Positions 24,938-33,092 of a DNA stretch of 34,694 nucleotides are shown here, in pieces; the stretch's first letter is position 1, and the number at the start of each line of letters is the position of its first letter. The stretch spans positions 1 to 34,694 of the forward strand of contig JAEUQE010000075.1 in NCBI GenBank assembly GCA_016789785.1, given 5' to 3'. The translations under genes were made by a program, and so were the position numbers. The notes beneath the pieces were generated by a model. The model ran no database searches. It was not told where the DNA came from and was given only the letters and a program-made list of their open reading frames with translations. The DNA comes from Bryobacterales bacterium (GTDB taxonomy: Bacteria; Acidobacteriota; Terriglobia; Bryobacterales; Bryobacteraceae).

Positions 24938-27340
24938 TCACACCGGCGTCGCCGAACGGTCGAAATCGAAGCCCCGATCCTTGGCCAGCTTCGACTGCGC
25001 CTTGAATTGATACATGCGGCGATCCGCCTCCGCCAGCAGTCGTTCCGCATCCACCCCGTCCACCGGATAGTAAGCCTCTCCCACCGAGAAGCCAATCACA
25101 TCCTCGTGCAGCACCTCTCGGCCGGCTTCCTTCACCGTCTCGCGAAGCCGCGGAATCAGGCTCCGCACGCCTTCCTTACTCAGACCCGGCAACACCATCA
25201 CGAACTCATCGCCGCCCATGCGCGCAACGCAGTCATACTCGCGGCAGCTTTCCTTCAGCCTTTGGGCGACCCGTTGCAGCAGCCGGTTCCCCTCCAAATG
25301 CCCGAAGCGGTCATTCACCTGTTTGAATCCATCGAGATCGGACACCAGAATCGCCAGCGGATGCTCCAGACGCTTGCATCGCGCGATCTCACCATCCAGG
25401 TGCAGGAACAGCGACCGCGCATTGAACAACCCCGTCAGATAGTCCGTCGACGCGGAACTCTCCGCCTGCCGGTACTTCAGCGCGTTCTCAATCGACAGCG
25501 CCACCTTGCCGCAGATGGCCTGAAGAATGCGCAGATGGTCGCGTGTGAACGCCTCCTTTTCGCCGCCGTAGAGCGAAAGCACTCCAACCACTCCGTTGAC
25601 TCCCTCCAGTGGCACAGCCAGCGCTGACCGCATCGGCGCGAATCGAGTGGAGTCCTCCCGGTAGCCCGGCTCCGCCAGCGGATTCCCGTTCAGCGCCGCT
25701 TTCCGGTTCGCCGCCACCCATCCCGACACCCCTTGCCCCATGGGTATTTCGAGCTGTGAGAACAACCGTACGTTGTCACCGGCGACAAACTCGGGCCGCA
25801 ACAGCGTATCGCGCAGCACGTAGATCGCGATCGCATCGTAGGGAATCGCACGCCGGATGCGGACCGCGAATACCGATAGCGTCTCATCCAGACTCAGCGA
25901 ACTGCCGAGTTCCTGAGCAAGCTCGAACAGCATCTGCGCCTCTTGATGCGCCGCCGCGATCGACGTCAGGAACGTTGCCTTCTCCGCGGTTGGTGCTGGC
26001 TCGGCGCCCACCGGACGCTCGTCCTGCGTGTACTTCCAGCAGAGGTCGGAGGACAGCCGTACTCGTTCCTGCCGCCGCCGCTGATACATCTGCTCAAAGT
26101 CGGGATAGCCGGCGCGGAGCACCTCCACCACCTGCGGATCAAACGCAATGCCCGAGTCCGCGACAATCTGCCCCAACGCTCCCTCCGGCGTCATGGCCGG
26201 ACGGTAAGAGCGCGGTGACGACATCGAGTCAAACGCATCCACCACCGCCAGAATTCTTGCCCCAATCGGAATCTTCTCGCCGCCAAGTCCATCCGGATAG
26301 CCACCGCCATTCCAGCGCTCGTGGTGATGTCTCACAATCTCCGCCACCGGATACGGAAACTTCACCATCTCCAGAATCTCGGCTCCGATTGCCGGGTGAA
26401 TCCGCATCTTCTCAAGTTCTTCCCGGCTCAACCTTCCGGGCTTCGAGAGAATGTGCTCCGGCACCGCCAGTTTTCCGATATCGTGCAGCAGAGACGCTGC
26501 CCGCAGCGCGTCCAGATCCTTCTTATCGAGCTTCATCGCGTCGCCGATCGCAAGCGCATAGGTCTGCATGCGGAACAAATGGTCCTGCGCCGAGTGGTCC
26601 TTCGCTTCGATCGCCAGCGCCAGCGCCTCAATGGTTCTCTGGTGCAGATCCGCCAGTTCCTCCGCCTGATTCTTCTCCGCCGCGAACCGCGACAGATGCA
26701 CGCTGTAGTACCAGAAGATTAGGAGTACGAAAGGCGCCATCAGCGCCGTGGCAAGAATACTCGACGTCAGTGCGGCGGCCACCGCCACCAACCCGCCTGC
26801 CAGATAGAACGGCAGCGTCCACCGGTAGCACTCCTTCCAGACACTGAGAATCGAGGTCTTCGATTCAAACGCAATCATCGCGGACACCGGGAACGTGTTC
26901 ATCACGTAGTAGACAACTGCCGCCACGAAATTCGGCACCAGCAGACCCACGCCCGCCGTGTTCGTCTTCCACAAGCCAAACACCAGATGGGCCGAATGCA
27001 CCGAGATCGCCACCGTCGCCAGATTGAACGCAAACTGCATCCAGCGCGGATGGCGGGGAGGGATCATCATGCACTGGATCAAGGTCGCCACCAGCGCAAT
27101 CGACATGTTCTCGCCCAGCGACAATTGGGGCAAACCCATCAGCACAAAGAGGAAATTCAGTGAGAGCGTCCCTCGCAAAGATGGCAGCCCCATGCGCAAA
27201 CTCGCCGCGATCACGCCCAGCCCGAGAAACACCAGGAATCTCGCCGTATTCGACGCCTCGAACCCCACCGCGGACACGACCGTGCTCACGAATCCGAGGA
27301 AGATCACGAACGAGGCGAATGCGACAGATGCTGGAGTCAT
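24938..27340 (-). CDS. Membrane HD-GYP / GAF / GGDEF cyclic-di-GMP protein
   Basis: This 800-aa protein joins both c-di-GMP activities. Residues 1-215 hold about eight hydrophobic segments, a possible ligand-sensing membrane domain that I cannot name. The HD-GYP phosphodiesterase domain (about 230-420) has HDIGK at 286-290 and HHHERWNGGGYPDGL at 338-352, so metal and GYP residues are intact. A GAF-like sensor domain (about 465-620) follows. The GGDEF cyclase domain at the C-terminus has an intact GGDEF at 709-713 and an RxxD inhibitory site (REYD, 700-703) at the canonical spacing. Both synthesis and breakdown therefore look possible, and the GAF domain may decide which runs. No clear Shine-Dalgarno precedes the ATG. 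The gene diverges from the RND-type adaptor gene. Confidence 0.93.
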   Translation of the reverse strand: MTPASVAFASFVIFLGFVSTVVSAVGFEASNTARFLVFLGLGVIAASLRMGLPSLRGTLSLNFLFVLMGLPQLSLGENMSIALVATLIQCMMIPPRHPRWMQFAFNLATVAISVHSAHLVFGLWKTNTAGVGLLVPNFVAAVVYYVMNTFPVSAMIAFESKTSILSVWKECYRWTLPFYLAGGLVAVAAALTSSILATALMAPFVLLIFWYYSVHLSRFAAEKNQAEELADLHQRTIEALALAIEAKDHSAQDHLFRMQTYALAIGDAMKLDKKDLDALRAASLLHDIGKLAVPEHILSKPGRLSREELEKMRIHPAIGAEILEMVKFPYPVAEIVRHHHERWNGGGYPDGLGGEKIPIGARILAVVDAFDSMSSPRSYRPAMTPEGALGQIVADSGIAFDPQVVEVLRAGYPDFEQMYQRRRQERVRLSSDLCWKYTQDERPVGAEPAPTAEKATFLTSIAAAHQEAQMLFELAQELGSSLSLDETLSVFAVRIRRAIPYDAIAIYVLRDTLLRPEFVAGDNVRLFSQLEIPMGQGVSGWVAANRKAALNGNPLAEPGYREDSTRFAPMRSALAVPLEGVNGVVGVLSLYGGEKEAFTRDHLRILQAICGKVALSIENALKYRQAESSASTDYLTGLFNARSLFLHLDGEIARCKRLEHPLAILVSDLDGFKQVNDRFGHLEGNRLLQRVAQRLKESCREYDCVARMGGDEFVMVLPGLSKEGVRSLIPRLRETVKEAGREVLHEDVIGFSVGEAYYPVDGVDAERLLAEADRRMYQFKAQSKLAKDRGFDFDRSATPV

Positions 27341-27476
27341 CGAGCCGGTTTGCAGAGGTCAGGCTATCTCCGCCTGGAGATCTGGCGCCTGATTCCCCGC
27401 ATGTCCTCTTATCGGCATCTCTGAGCTCGTTCTCCACCCAACCTGCAACATTTTCGGCGTCACGCCCAAAATTCAG

Positions 27477-27482
27477 TACAAT
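27477..27482 (+). promoter_or_regulatory. Possible -10 element for the adaptor/VWA operon
   Basis: TACAAT lies 22 bases ahead of the adaptor ATG at 27504 and would give a leader of about 15 bases without a Shine-Dalgarno. No good -35 hexamer is visible. The 163-base region also holds a small hairpin (ATCTCC/GGAGAT, 27366-27381) closer to the divergent HD-GYP gene. Confidence 0.3.
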
Positions 27483-27503
27483 CGAGGTTGTCGGTCTATC
27501 CCC

Positions 27504-28775
27504 ATGCGCATTCCTCGGCCTGTCATCCTTTGTGCACCTCTCCTTTTCTTCGCCTGTCAAAAGCAACAACCGGTCGCCAAAAAGCAGGAATCCGGGCCGA
27601 TCCAAGTTCGCTCCGCCCCCGTCAGACAAAAGCAAGTCCTCCGCATCGTTGAATCCGTCGGCACGCTCTATCCCTTTGACGAAGTCCTCATCAGCGCCGA
27701 AATCGAGGGCCGCGTCGACCAGGTGAATGCCGACCTCGGCGATCGCGTCAACTCCGGACAGGTCCTGGTCCACATCTCCGACGAAGAGCAGCGCTACATC
27801 CTCGCCCAGAACGAAGCCCAACTTCGCCAGTCGCTCGAACGCCTCGGCCTCAAAACGGAAGCCGAACGCCTCAAGGATCCCCGCGAAGCTCCCGATGTCC
27901 GTCGCGCCGCCGCCGCCCGCCTCGAAGCCGAGCAGCGCTACAAAAACGTGCGTAATCTCGTCGAACAGGGCATCGGCGCCCGTGTCGACCTCGACCAGTC
28001 CTCCGCCCGCCTCCAGGCCGCGCAGGCCGAGTTCGACGCCACCATCAACCAGACCCGCAACCTCATGCAGGAAGTGGAGCGCTACAAAGCCGTCGTCGAC
28101 CTCCAGCGCAAGAAACTCCGCGACACCAGCGTCCGCGCTCCCTTCCAGGCCTTCGTGAAAGAACGCCAGGTCGCCGTTGGCCAGTATGTCCGCCCGAACG
28201 CCCCCCTGTTCACCCTGGTCAAGACCGACCCCATTCGTCTCCGCCTGGAAGTCCCCGAACGCATGGCGCCCTGGATCAAGAATGGCCAGGTCGCGGAAGT
28301 CGGCGTGGAAGCCTTCGCCGGCCGCAAGTTCTCCGGCAAAATCTGGCGCATCGCCCCCACCGTCGACCAAACCAAACGCACCTTCGTCGTCGAGGCCCTC
28401 ATCGCGAACCCCGCCGGCGAGTTGAAAGCGGGATCCTACGCCCGGGCTCGCGTCCCCACCGACCGTGCCGAGCGTGTCGTCGTCGTCCCCGCCCGCGCCG
28501 TCAATTACGTCATGGGCTCCAACAAAGCCTACGTCATCAACGGCGGCGTCATCGAAGCCCGCGAAGTCAAACTGGGCGACCGCTTCGATCAGGAGATCGA
28601 GATCCTCGAAGGACTCGAGGAAGGCGAGCAGGTCGCCACCGGTCCCCTGGCGCGACTCGACACAGGCAGCAAAGTGCAGGTGACCGGCCCCGACCTTCCG
28701 CCTGAAGACCGCCGTGACGGTCCGCCTCGCAAGAGCGGTCTTGACTCGAAAAGCGGCGGGAAGGAAAGCGAATGA
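27504..28775 (+). CDS. RND-type efflux periplasmic adaptor (membrane fusion protein)
   Basis: Adaptor subunits bridge an inner-membrane pump to an outer-membrane channel. The N-terminus is a short signal peptide ending LLFFAC, which may be a lipoprotein signal although its lipobox is atypical. The lipoyl-like half motifs are visible (LISAEIEGRVDQVNADLGDRVNSGQVL, then RAPFQAFVKERQVAVGQYV) on either side of a long coiled coil (about 90-215). Barrel and proximal domains follow, with a charged, Gly/Ser/Lys-rich tail. The stop overlaps the next start as ATGA. What is odd is that no pump or outer-membrane channel gene follows; the coupled gene is a VWA protein instead. Confidence 0.9.
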   Translation: MRIPRPVILCAPLLFFACQKQQPVAKKQESGPIQVRSAPVRQKQVLRIVESVGTLYPFDEVLISAEIEGRVDQVNADLGDRVNSGQVLVHISDEEQRYILAQNEAQLRQSLERLGLKTEAERLKDPREAPDVRRAAAARLEAEQRYKNVRNLVEQGIGARVDLDQSSARLQAAQAEFDATINQTRNLMQEVERYKAVVDLQRKKLRDTSVRAPFQAFVKERQVAVGQYVRPNAPLFTLVKTDPIRLRLEVPERMAPWIKNGQVAEVGVEAFAGRKFSGKIWRIAPTVDQTKRTFVVEALIANPAGELKAGSYARARVPTDRAERVVVVPARAVNYVMGSNKAYVINGGVIEAREVKLGDRFDQEIEILEGLEEGEQVATGPLARLDTGSKVQVTGPDLPPEDRRDGPPRKSGLDSKSGGKESE

Positions 28776-29566
28776 AGCACCTCTTCACGTTGATTCTCGC
28801 CTCATCGCTGTGCGCCCAGGGAGCGATGCGCGTGCTGGTCACCGTGGTGGAGCAGAAGACCGGCAGGCCCGTCATGGACCTCAAGGCCGAGGATTTCACG
28901 TTTCTCGAAGATAAGCTGCCCCGCCGCGTCGAGGCCGCCGAGTACTCCAGCAAGCCTATCGACGTCATGCTCCTCGTCGACACCAGCCTCGTCGGCGCGA
29001 TGGTCCAGCCCGTCGCCGGCTCGCTGATCGCCGAGCTCAAGGAAAAGGAGCAGATGTCGATCGTCTCCTTTGACTCCTCCGCTGAAATGGTGCAGGACTT
29101 CACTTCCAGCAAGGAAGCACTGCACGGCGGCCTCAATCGCGTGAAGTATGGCAACACACCTCGCGTGCTTGATGCGTTGTTCGCCGCCATGGAGAGCGGC
29201 TTCGATCATGCCACCTTCCGCCGCGTGGTCTTTCTCGTCACCACAGGCTTCGAAGGTGGAGGACGCGTCAGCGAGCGCGAAGTCGTGCGCCTCGCCCGCC
29301 GCAAGGGCGTGTCCATCTATCCGATCTACGCCACCGGCGCCGAGCGCGGTCTCTTCGAATCCCTCGCACGCCAGACCGGCGGCGCTTCCTTCAACCTGCG
29401 CGACCTCGCACGCTCCGGCATGAAGCAGCCCGCCCCGCGAATCTTCGATGTCGCTCGCGGCAATTACACACTGACTCTCACCGGAAACCTCGGCCTCGGC
29501 GAGAAGCTCAAGGTCGAAGTGAAACGCCAGGAGAAGTTACTCATTTCCGCGCTTCCGTTGGATTGA
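28772..29566 (+). CDS. Exported VWA-domain protein, acidobacterial VWFA-related type
   Basis: A signal peptide (MKHLFTLILASSLCAQG) is followed by the short N-terminal beta domain seen in acidobacterial VWFA-related proteins (RVLVTVVEQKTGRPVMDLKAEDFTFLED) and then a von Willebrand A domain (about 62-215). The metal site begins DVMLLVDTSLVG: the expected DxSxS reads DTSLV, so the second Ser is missing and the metal site may be weak. Later motifs are SIVSFDSSAEM, VVFLVTTGFEGGG and VSIYPIYATG. The gene is translationally coupled to the adaptor upstream (ATGA overlap), implying the two act together, perhaps in an envelope assembly. The partner ligand is unknown. Confidence 0.87.
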   Translation: MKHLFTLILASSLCAQGAMRVLVTVVEQKTGRPVMDLKAEDFTFLEDKLPRRVEAAEYSSKPIDVMLLVDTSLVGAMVQPVAGSLIAELKEKEQMSIVSFDSSAEMVQDFTSSKEALHGGLNRVKYGNTPRVLDALFAAMESGFDHATFRRVVFLVTTGFEGGGRVSEREVVRLARRKGVSIYPIYATGAERGLFESLARQTGGASFNLRDLARSGMKQPAPRIFDVARGNYTLTLTGNLGLGEKLKVEVKRQEKLLISALPLD

Positions 29567-29583
29567 TGTGACGTGCGAGCCGT

Positions 29584-29612
29584 TTGACACCTTGCACGCG
29601 ATCCTGCATTAT
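29584..29612 (+). promoter_or_regulatory. Sigma-70-like promoter, TTGACA-17-CATTAT
   Basis: A perfect -35 TTGACA (29584-29589) and a four-of-six -10 CATTAT (29607-29612) are separated by exactly 17 bases. Transcription would start at about 29619, at the ATG at 29620 of the ECF sigma gene, so the transcript would be leaderless. Confidence 0.5.
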
Positions 29613-29619
29613 GGCGGGA

Positions 29620-30198
29620 ATGGCATCGCTGCCCCCCTCGGAGTTGACTCGCCTTCTGGCGGCAAGCCGTAATGGTGACACCGGAGCGCTTGACCGCCTG
29701 ATGCCGGTGGTCTACGACGAATTGCACCGCATCGCCCACCGCTACCTCAGCAACGAACGTGGCGGGCATACGCTGCAGACCACGGCTCTTGTTCACGAGG
29801 CTTACATGCGCCTGGCCGGCGGCGCCACCGGGTATCAGGACCGCGCGCACTTCTTCGCCATCGCGGCCCGCACCATGCGCCGTATTCTGGTCGACTACGC
29901 CAATGCCCGGCTCACCACCAAGCGCGGCTCGGGTGCGCTCAGAGTGGATCTTGATGAGGCGCTCGCAATCGGCTCCCAGCCCGACGAACAAATTCTGGCG
30001 ATTGATCAGGCGATCCGGGCGCTCGAAGCACAGGATGAACGCAAGGCGCGGATCGTGGAGTTGATCTTCTTCAGCGGTCTCAGCCGCGAGGAAGCCGCCG
30101 AGGCCATGAACCTGTCGCCAGCCACGGTGTTTCGCGAACTCCGCATGGCCAAAGCCTGGATCCATGCGTATCTCACCAGGGAAGCAAGCACTCCGTAA
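29620..30198 (+). CDS. ECF sigma factor, TIGR02999 (Sig-70_X6) type
   Basis: This ECF subgroup is expanded in Planctomycetes and Acidobacteriota and is often next to Ser/Thr kinases. Region 2 reads LMPVVYDELHRIAHRYL and TTALVHEAYMRLAG, with the subgroup landmark HFFAIAARTMRRILVDYARA-like sequence (HFFAIAARTMRRILVDYANA). Region 4 reads IVELIFFSGLSREEAAEAMNLS, then ATVFRELRMAKAWIHAYL. I choose the ATG at 29620, where family members start (SELTRLLAASRNGD follows at once), although in-frame starts exist at 29584 and 29611; a good promoter overlaps those. There is no anti-sigma gene next to it. The kinase gene converges on it with 14 bases between the stops, so kinase control of this sigma is plausible but not shown. 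Confidence 0.9.
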   Translation: MASLPPSELTRLLAASRNGDTGALDRLMPVVYDELHRIAHRYLSNERGGHTLQTTALVHEAYMRLAGGATGYQDRAHFFAIAARTMRRILVDYANARLTTKRGSGALRVDLDEALAIGSQPDEQILAIDQAIRALEAQDERKARIVELIFFSGLSREEAAEAMNLSPATVFRELRMAKAWIHAYLTREASTP

Positions 30199-30212
30199 CG
30201 GCCTGGGTTGCC

Positions 30213-33002
30213 TTACTTCACTGCCCGGCGGAACCGTTCGAAGCGCTCTTCCATGTGCCGCACCTGCGCCGGCTCCCACCGTTTGCGGTTCGCGGCAATC
30301 ACCGGCATCGCCTCGGCAAACAACTTCGAAGCGTTTTCATTTTTTCCCGCCCGCGCATAGGCATCCGCAAGCAGATTCTGCAACGCGGCCTTGCGATGGA
30401 CCTGCTTCCCGTACGCCTCATCCGACATCGCAAGCGCCTGCTCCAAGGTAGCCACGGACTTGGCGCGCTCGCCCTGTTCGATCTGCGCCGCGCCAATCGC
30501 CATCAGCGCATTGCAGCGGCCGCGCACGTCCTTCGGCGTGTCCCGTTCGATGACGGCCAGTGCTTCTGTCGCGGTTCGCTCCGCCTCTTCATGCTTTTTC
30601 AATTCGTAGGCAGCTTGCGACTGCAACAGCAACGCGTCGGCGACCTGCTGGCCGCCGTTCGGAATGGCTCGCGCAATCGCCGCCATGCGCGCCGCGTCTT
30701 GTTCCATGCCACTCCAGGAACCCAGCGCCTGTTGCGAAAGCGTCCGGTTGCGATACGCCTCAGCCACCTGATAGTGCTTCTCACCGTAGAGCTCGCGCAG
30801 GATTGCGATGCCGTCATCATGCGCCTTCAAACACGCCGCCCGATCGCCTTTCAGGCTCAGCATCCATGCGAGCTTCTCATAGCTGTTCGCCGTGAGATAG
30901 TGCTTCGGACCCAGCGTCTTGATCCGTATCAGGCGCATCTCCTCAATCAACGGCTCAGCCGATTTCCAGTCCCGCTCGTCCAGATACGACGCCGCCAGAT
31001 TGTCGAGAGAGAACGCAAGCCCCGGATGCGAAGCGCCCAGCACGGCCCGGTCGATCCGCACCACGCGCTTCCGAAGCTCAAGCGATTCCTCGCCCTTGCC
31101 CTGCATGCGAAGCGCATCGGCCACGTTCGCCATCGCCGTTGCCGTCTGCTGGTGATTCTCGCCGTACGCTCGCTCGAAAATCCCCAGTGCGCGCCGGAAG
31201 TGCTGCTCGGCGGCCTGGGGCTGCCGCATGCGCAACTCAATGTTGCCGAGACGCAAATCCAGGTCGGCCGCCTCTGGTGTCCCGGCGGTCCCTTCCGCAT
31301 CCATCCGCCGTTTCACCTGCTCCAGAGCCATGCGCGACTCGGCATACTTCGCCTGCCGGTACAGCGATCGCGCCAGCGCGATGAGAGCATCCTGCCCGGG
31401 CTCCGGAGTCAGAGCCATCGCCCGGCGCGCGATCGGCTCGGCGGCTTCGAACTGCCCTTGATGGGTGCGAATGATGCTCAGCAGTGCGAGGCTGCTCGCA
31501 AGCGCGTCGCGGTCGGCGCCCGCTTCCCGAAGCTTCACCGCCTCTTCGGCCAGTCCCGCCGACTTGTCGTAGATCCCGAGGCTTCGAAAGGCACGGCTCA
31601 TCGCCTCCAGCATGGAAGCACGCACATCCGGCTTCGACTTCAACTCCGCCCGCACCCGCACCGCACCCTGATCCAGAAGCTCTCGCGCCGTGATCTCACG
31701 CCCGCGCGACTGGTCCGGATTCGAGGCCTCGAACACGCTCCCGAGAAACTCCGCAAGCTGACGGCTGTTGTCGCGCTCCTGGATCGCAAGGTCGCGTTCC
31801 TTGCGAGCCTCCCGCGTCGCCCACGCAAGGCCGGCGGAGAGTCCCAGAATCGCGAACACGCACAGAGCAAATAGCGCCACGCCCGTCCGGTGACGCCGCG
31901 AGAACTTGATCGCATGGTACTTCCAGGTGTTCGCCGACGCCAGGATGGGCAGGTCTTCCAGGTAGCGGCGGATGTCTTCGCTCAGTTGCTCGGCACTCGA
32001 GTACCGGGCGCCCGGCTCTTTCCGCAACGCCACCTGCACAATCGTGTCCAGATCGCCGCGAATCCGCGAAGCCATCCGCGGCGGCGCCACCGAACTCGGA
32101 GCCGGCGCATCCTCGCTCAACACCTGGTGTGCCAGCGCTTGCACGCTCTCGTGCTCGAAAGGCCGTTTCCCCGTCAGCAACTGATAGAGGATCACGCCAA
32201 GCGAGTAGATGTCGCTCGCCGTCGTCACCGGCTGTCCGGCAATCTGTTCCGGACTCGCATAGTGCGGCGTCAACACGGCCTCGCCGGCGCGCGTCAGCCC
32301 CTCGGTGGATGAGCTGTCATCCAGAATTTTCGCAATCCCGAAATCGAGCAGTTTCGCGGTGCCTTCCGCCGTTACGAGAATGTTCGCGGGCTTCAAGTCG
32401 CGATGCACGATCAGGTTGCGATGCGCATGATGGACCGCCGCGCAGAGGTCGCGAAACAAAGTGAGTTTGCGGCGAAGGTCCGCTCCATGAGCTTCGCACC
32501 ATTCAAGCAGAGGCTGCCCGTCGACATACTCCATCACCACATACGGCTGACCGCTCGTGGTGACGCCGCCATCCAGCAGGCGCGCAATGTTCGGATGTTC
32601 CAGCCGGGCCAGAATCTGCCGCTCCTGGCGAAAGCGTGAAAGCATGCGCGAGTCCCACGCACTCGCGACAAGTTTCACCGCAACCTGCTTCTGAAACTGC
32701 TCATCGTCGCGAGCCGCCAGATAGACCGTGCCCATCCCCCCTTGCCCGATGCGGCGAAGCAGACGGTAAGGGCCAACGCCGTCCGGCATGTCACCCAACC
32801 ACGCACGCTCCACCGCATGTTCAATGGCCGCGGTAGCCACGTCCGGCCCTTCGTCCGCCGCAAGCAAGTCCATCACAAGCTGCCTGACCTCCGGATCATC
32901 GCCGCAGCATTGGGCCACGAAAGACTTTCTGTCAGCGGCGGGCTGATCGGATGCTTGGTGAAAGACCTCGTCGGCACGTTGCCAGCGTTCTGCACTCAAC
33001 AT
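30213..33002 (-). CDS. Membrane Ser/Thr protein kinase with TPR sensor region
   Basis: The N-terminal 75 residues are the short helical leader common in this group (AERWQRADEVFHQA). The kinase domain (about 78-350) is complete: glycine loop IGQGGMGTVYLA, ATP-binding Lys110 in VAVKLV, catalytic HRDLKPAN at 200-207 and DFG at 220-222, followed by APE-like SPEQ. One membrane segment (about 376-397, VALFALCVFAILGLSAGLAWA) is followed by about 500 residues of TPR-like helices (for example LGNIELRMRQPQAAEQHFRRALGIFERAYGENH), placed outside the cytoplasm by topology. The length of 929 aa is usual. It lies 90 bases downstream of the uncharacterised 398-aa gene and converges on the ECF sigma gene. Substrates are unknown. 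Confidence 0.94.
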   Translation of the reverse strand: MLSAERWQRADEVFHQASDQPAADRKSFVAQCCGDDPEVRQLVMDLLAADEGPDVATAAIEHAVERAWLGDMPDGVGPYRLLRRIGQGGMGTVYLAARDDEQFQKQVAVKLVASAWDSRMLSRFRQERQILARLEHPNIARLLDGGVTTSGQPYVVMEYVDGQPLLEWCEAHGADLRRKLTLFRDLCAAVHHAHRNLIVHRDLKPANILVTAEGTAKLLDFGIAKILDDSSSTEGLTRAGEAVLTPHYASPEQIAGQPVTTASDIYSLGVILYQLLTGKRPFEHESVQALAHQVLSEDAPAPSSVAPPRMASRIRGDLDTIVQVALRKEPGARYSSAEQLSEDIRRYLEDLPILASANTWKYHAIKFSRRHRTGVALFALCVFAILGLSAGLAWATREARKERDLAIQERDNSRQLAEFLGSVFEASNPDQSRGREITARELLDQGAVRVRAELKSKPDVRASMLEAMSRAFRSLGIYDKSAGLAEEAVKLREAGADRDALASSLALLSIIRTHQGQFEAAEPIARRAMALTPEPGQDALIALARSLYRQAKYAESRMALEQVKRRMDAEGTAGTPEAADLDLRLGNIELRMRQPQAAEQHFRRALGIFERAYGENHQQTATAMANVADALRMQGKGEESLELRKRVVRIDRAVLGASHPGLAFSLDNLAASYLDERDWKSAEPLIEEMRLIRIKTLGPKHYLTANSYEKLAWMLSLKGDRAACLKAHDDGIAILRELYGEKHYQVAEAYRNRTLSQQALGSWSGMEQDAARMAAIARAIPNGGQQVADALLLQSQAAYELKKHEEAERTATEALAVIERDTPKDVRGRCNALMAIGAAQIEQGERAKSVATLEQALAMSDEAYGKQVHRKAALQNLLADAYARAGKNENASKLFAEAMPVIAANRKRWEPAQVRHMEERFERFRRAVK

Positions 33003-33027
33003 GATAATCGCCAGACTCCAGGGATCT

Positions 33028-33047
33028 CATTGCAGGCTACCGCAATG
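33028..33047. promoter_or_regulatory. Inverted repeat upstream of the kinase gene
   Basis: CATTGC and GCAATG arms are separated by eight bases, 26 bases upstream of the kinase ATG. A second dyad, ACGCAT/ATGCGT, lies at 33063-33085. They may be operator or hairpin structures in the 90-base gap; no T-run follows, so they are not convincing terminators. Confidence 0.35.
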
Positions 33048-33092
33048 TGCCGCCCGCCGCTCACGCATCACTGGTAACCATGCGTTGGCCGT

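Noticed and set aside
26865..28370. 501-codon minus-strand open frame antisense to the adaptor gene
   Set aside because: Its sequence is the mirror of the adaptor's codon pattern and it overlaps the HD-GYP gene; no domain or start signal supports it.
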